A DNA stretch of 64,000 nt from Nitrospira_D sp019636945 (GTDB lineage Bacteria > Nitrospirota > Nitrospiria > Nitrospirales > Nitrospiraceae), in NCBI RefSeq assembly GCF_047338595.1, contig NZ_JBLFBO010000013.1:17651-81650 (forward strand). Direction: 5' to 3'. Made by a program: the position numbers and the translations under genes. Within the stretch, counting starts at the first letter, position 1. Each line of letters begins with the position of its first letter. Below, one piece after another: positions 61,736-64,000 of this stretch. The notes under the pieces were generated by a model that saw only the letters and a list, made by a program, of their open reading frames with translations, was not told where the DNA came from and searched no databases.

Positions 61736-62773
61736 TTAGATTTCACTGATTTCCGAAATGATCGTGTGGTACCCGCTCGCGCCGGCTGGTTGAGGGCGGA
61801 CGATCTCGGCGATCTGAAGTTGGCCCTTCGTGTCGGTTGCCCGTACGACGGTTTGATATTTACCAGGCTTTGATGGCCGCCAGGTGTAGGTCCAGATCAC
61901 CCAAGAATAGGGCGACATGGGTGGTTCGATCTTGCAGTCGTTCCATGTGCGGCCGGCGTCGAAGCTCAACTCCACTTTGCTGATGCTGTTCGGTCCGCCG
62001 AAGGCAATGCCGCGGAACGTCTGTTCCGGCCCGCGTAGCGTTTGATAATGTCCGGGCGAATCGATCCGTGAAAATACCTTAATTGTTCCGTCGTCGGTCC
62101 AGCCTTTGCGCTGCCAGTAGCCCTTGTAGTCGCCAGGATAGACTTCAATTTCGACGATCCACTTCACATTCTTGATGCCATAGAGACCCGGCACCAGGAG
62201 ACGGAGCGGAAAGCCGTGCTCTTTGGGGAGCTTCTCGCCGTTCATGAGAAACGCGAGCATCACGTCGTCCTGCATGGCGCGTGTGAATGGAATGCTGTCG
62301 TCGTAACCGTCGATGCCGCGAAAGACGACGTCACGCGCCGTCTCGGTATCAGCGCCGCAATCGAGGAGCAATTTCTTCAGCGAGATGCCGCGCCATGTCG
62401 CGGTGCCCAGGCTGTCGCCACCGGGCAAGGTATCGATGCACATGAGAGTGGAAATCTGATCGTACGAATCACGGTTTAAGATATCGCGCCAGCCGAGCGA
62501 CATCGGCTTTTGCACGGCACCCGTGATGTGGACCTTCCACTGCTCGATATTCAGCTCGCGGGAGGCGGAAACGGCGCCATCAGCATAATTGACTACATAG
62601 AATTTGGCGTTTGGGGTGAAATAGGTCGTCTCACGCGGCGGGACGGCAAACATTCGTCCGAATATTCCGCCGACGGCATCACAGCCGCCGGTACTTCCGA
62701 CTAATGTTCCCAATCCCAAGGCTTTGAGCAGCGTTCGACGATGCATCGGCCAATTATTTTTCGCTTGTGTCAT
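61736..62773 (-). CDS. Sulfite-oxidase-fold molybdopterin oxidoreductase
   Basis: About 345 aa. Tat-type signal HRRTLLKALGLGTLVGSTGG. Molybdopterin-binding domain with the likely Mo ligand Cys in STLMCIDTLPGGD, then TATWRGISLKKLLLDCG and FPLRLLVPGLYGIKNVKWI, followed by the dimerisation domain (ISKVELSFDAGRTWNDCKIE). Periplasmic oxidation or reduction of a sulfur compound or similar. ATG 62773 used; GTG 62791 would place a TATAAT-like box inside the gene. The context of the Cys differs from the MECAGN form of classic sulfite oxidases, so the substrate is open. Confidence 0.88.
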   Translation of the reverse strand: MTQAKNNWPMHRRTLLKALGLGTLVGSTGGCDAVGGIFGRMFAVPPRETTYFTPNAKFYVVNYADGAVSASRELNIEQWKVHITGAVQKPMSLGWRDILNRDSYDQISTLMCIDTLPGGDSLGTATWRGISLKKLLLDCGADTETARDVVFRGIDGYDDSIPFTRAMQDDVMLAFLMNGEKLPKEHGFPLRLLVPGLYGIKNVKWIVEIEVYPGDYKGYWQRKGWTDDGTIKVFSRIDSPGHYQTLRGPEQTFRGIAFGGPNSISKVELSFDAGRTWNDCKIEPPMSPYSWVIWTYTWRPSKPGKYQTVVRATDTKGQLQIAEIVRPQPAGASGYHTIISEISEI

Positions 62774-62936
62774 AATTTTGAAATTATACACGGATCACCC
62801 TCTTGACTCTTGAGAAATACCTTGTTATCTTCCCACTCGTTGATTGCGACTGTGTTCCTGCCTGATGACCGCGCCAGATGCGAGTCACGGTGCGGTGCCA
62901 AAGGGAAACTACGCGAAATTATTTCGAGCGGGTCCC

Positions 62937-62965
62937 TTGACACGAGACGATGCACAATGTATAGT
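62937..62965 (+). promoter_or_regulatory. rRNA operon promoter
   Basis: Consensus TTGACA (62937-62942), 17-base spacer, TATAGT (62960-62965), followed by GC-rich GCGCGGCTCGCG, the discriminator type of growth-controlled rRNA promoters. About 110 bases before mature 16S. Confidence 0.88.
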
Positions 62966-62990
62966 GCGCGGCTCGCGTGAGGAACGCGGA

Positions 62991-63002
62991 TGTTCTTTGA
63001 AA
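62991..63002 (+). promoter_or_regulatory. boxA-like antitermination element
   Basis: TGTTCTTTGAAA in the rRNA leader, close to the boxA consensus TGCTCTTTAACA bound by NusB-S10, and located between promoter and 16S as expected. Confidence 0.65.
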
Positions 63003-63076
63003 ACTGAATAGAGGACGTTGAGTAAGGTGTAAGGTGTATTGAAGTGGTGGCCCTTGGTCCAAATTTAATGAACACC

Positions 63077-64000
<924 letters not shown>

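Overview
The window comes from a bacterium of the genus Nitrospira (phylum Nitrospirota, nitrite oxidisers) or a very close relative. The main evidence is the partial 16S rRNA gene running off the right end, whose variable regions read like Nitrospira 16S; this is from memory, not from a search. G+C is moderately high, most genes use ATG with a purine-rich ribosome site, and many neighbours overlap by ATGA.

Layout. 1-4112: end of a surface-polysaccharide locus (CapD/WbpM-type epimerase, Wzz/Wzc-type co-polymerase kinase). 4215-5323: small genes including a monohaem cytochrome c. 5620-15545: a mostly housekeeping block with a double NHL-propeller protein, guaB, guaA, an RluB-type pseudouridine synthase, aspS and aroC. 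15546-25282: an accessory island. It opens with a second, diverged copy of the 3' end of aroC, enclosing a DUF559 nuclease between REP-like hairpins and an orphan HigA antitoxin. It continues with a wrecked PemK/MazF toxin gene, an AT-rich unknown gene, a three-gene module ending in a probable PD-(D/E)XK polymorphic toxin (its first gene broken at a run of nine G), and a nucleotidyltransferase plus small-protein cassette.

25283-34384: two DJ-1/PfpI paralogues, the DUF190/CrcB fluoride pair, an RNase HI-ABC ATPase fusion, a secreted Lon-like protease, an OB-fold protein, FUN14 and zinc-peptidase genes, DUF2959 and Slp lipoproteins. Three copies of one MITE-like repeat lie here, two of them exactly on stop codons. 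34429-49366 (minus): a tightly coupled exopolysaccharide operon with COG4671-type and tandem GT4 glycosyltransferases, a heparinase-fold lyase, two paralogous APH-fold kinases, a histidine phosphatase, a 31-codon mini-gene, a glycosyltransferase-deacetylase fusion, an ABC exporter and an AlgE-like outer-membrane barrel. 49526-55443 (minus): lipoprotein, porin, short phosphate-binding-like protein, PAS histidine kinase and two response regulators, probably one sensory operon beside the polysaccharide operon it may control.

56139-61711 (plus): a ribbon-helix-helix protein, lspA, and a four-gene operon (membrane protein, di-iron lipid hydroxylase, GH3-family acyl-acid-amido synthetase, enolase-superfamily epimerase) that looks like an uncharacterised acyl-amino-acid or lipid pathway. 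61736-64000: a sulfite-oxidase-fold molybdoenzyme, then a strong rRNA promoter, a boxA-like element and the first part of 16S rRNA.

The best candidates for undescribed biology are the three-gene toxin module (18459-23941), the GH3/hydroxylase/enolase operon (57011-61115), the aroC-bounded island with its REP-flanked DUF559 gene, and the coupled exopolysaccharide operon with two kinases and a phosphatase.
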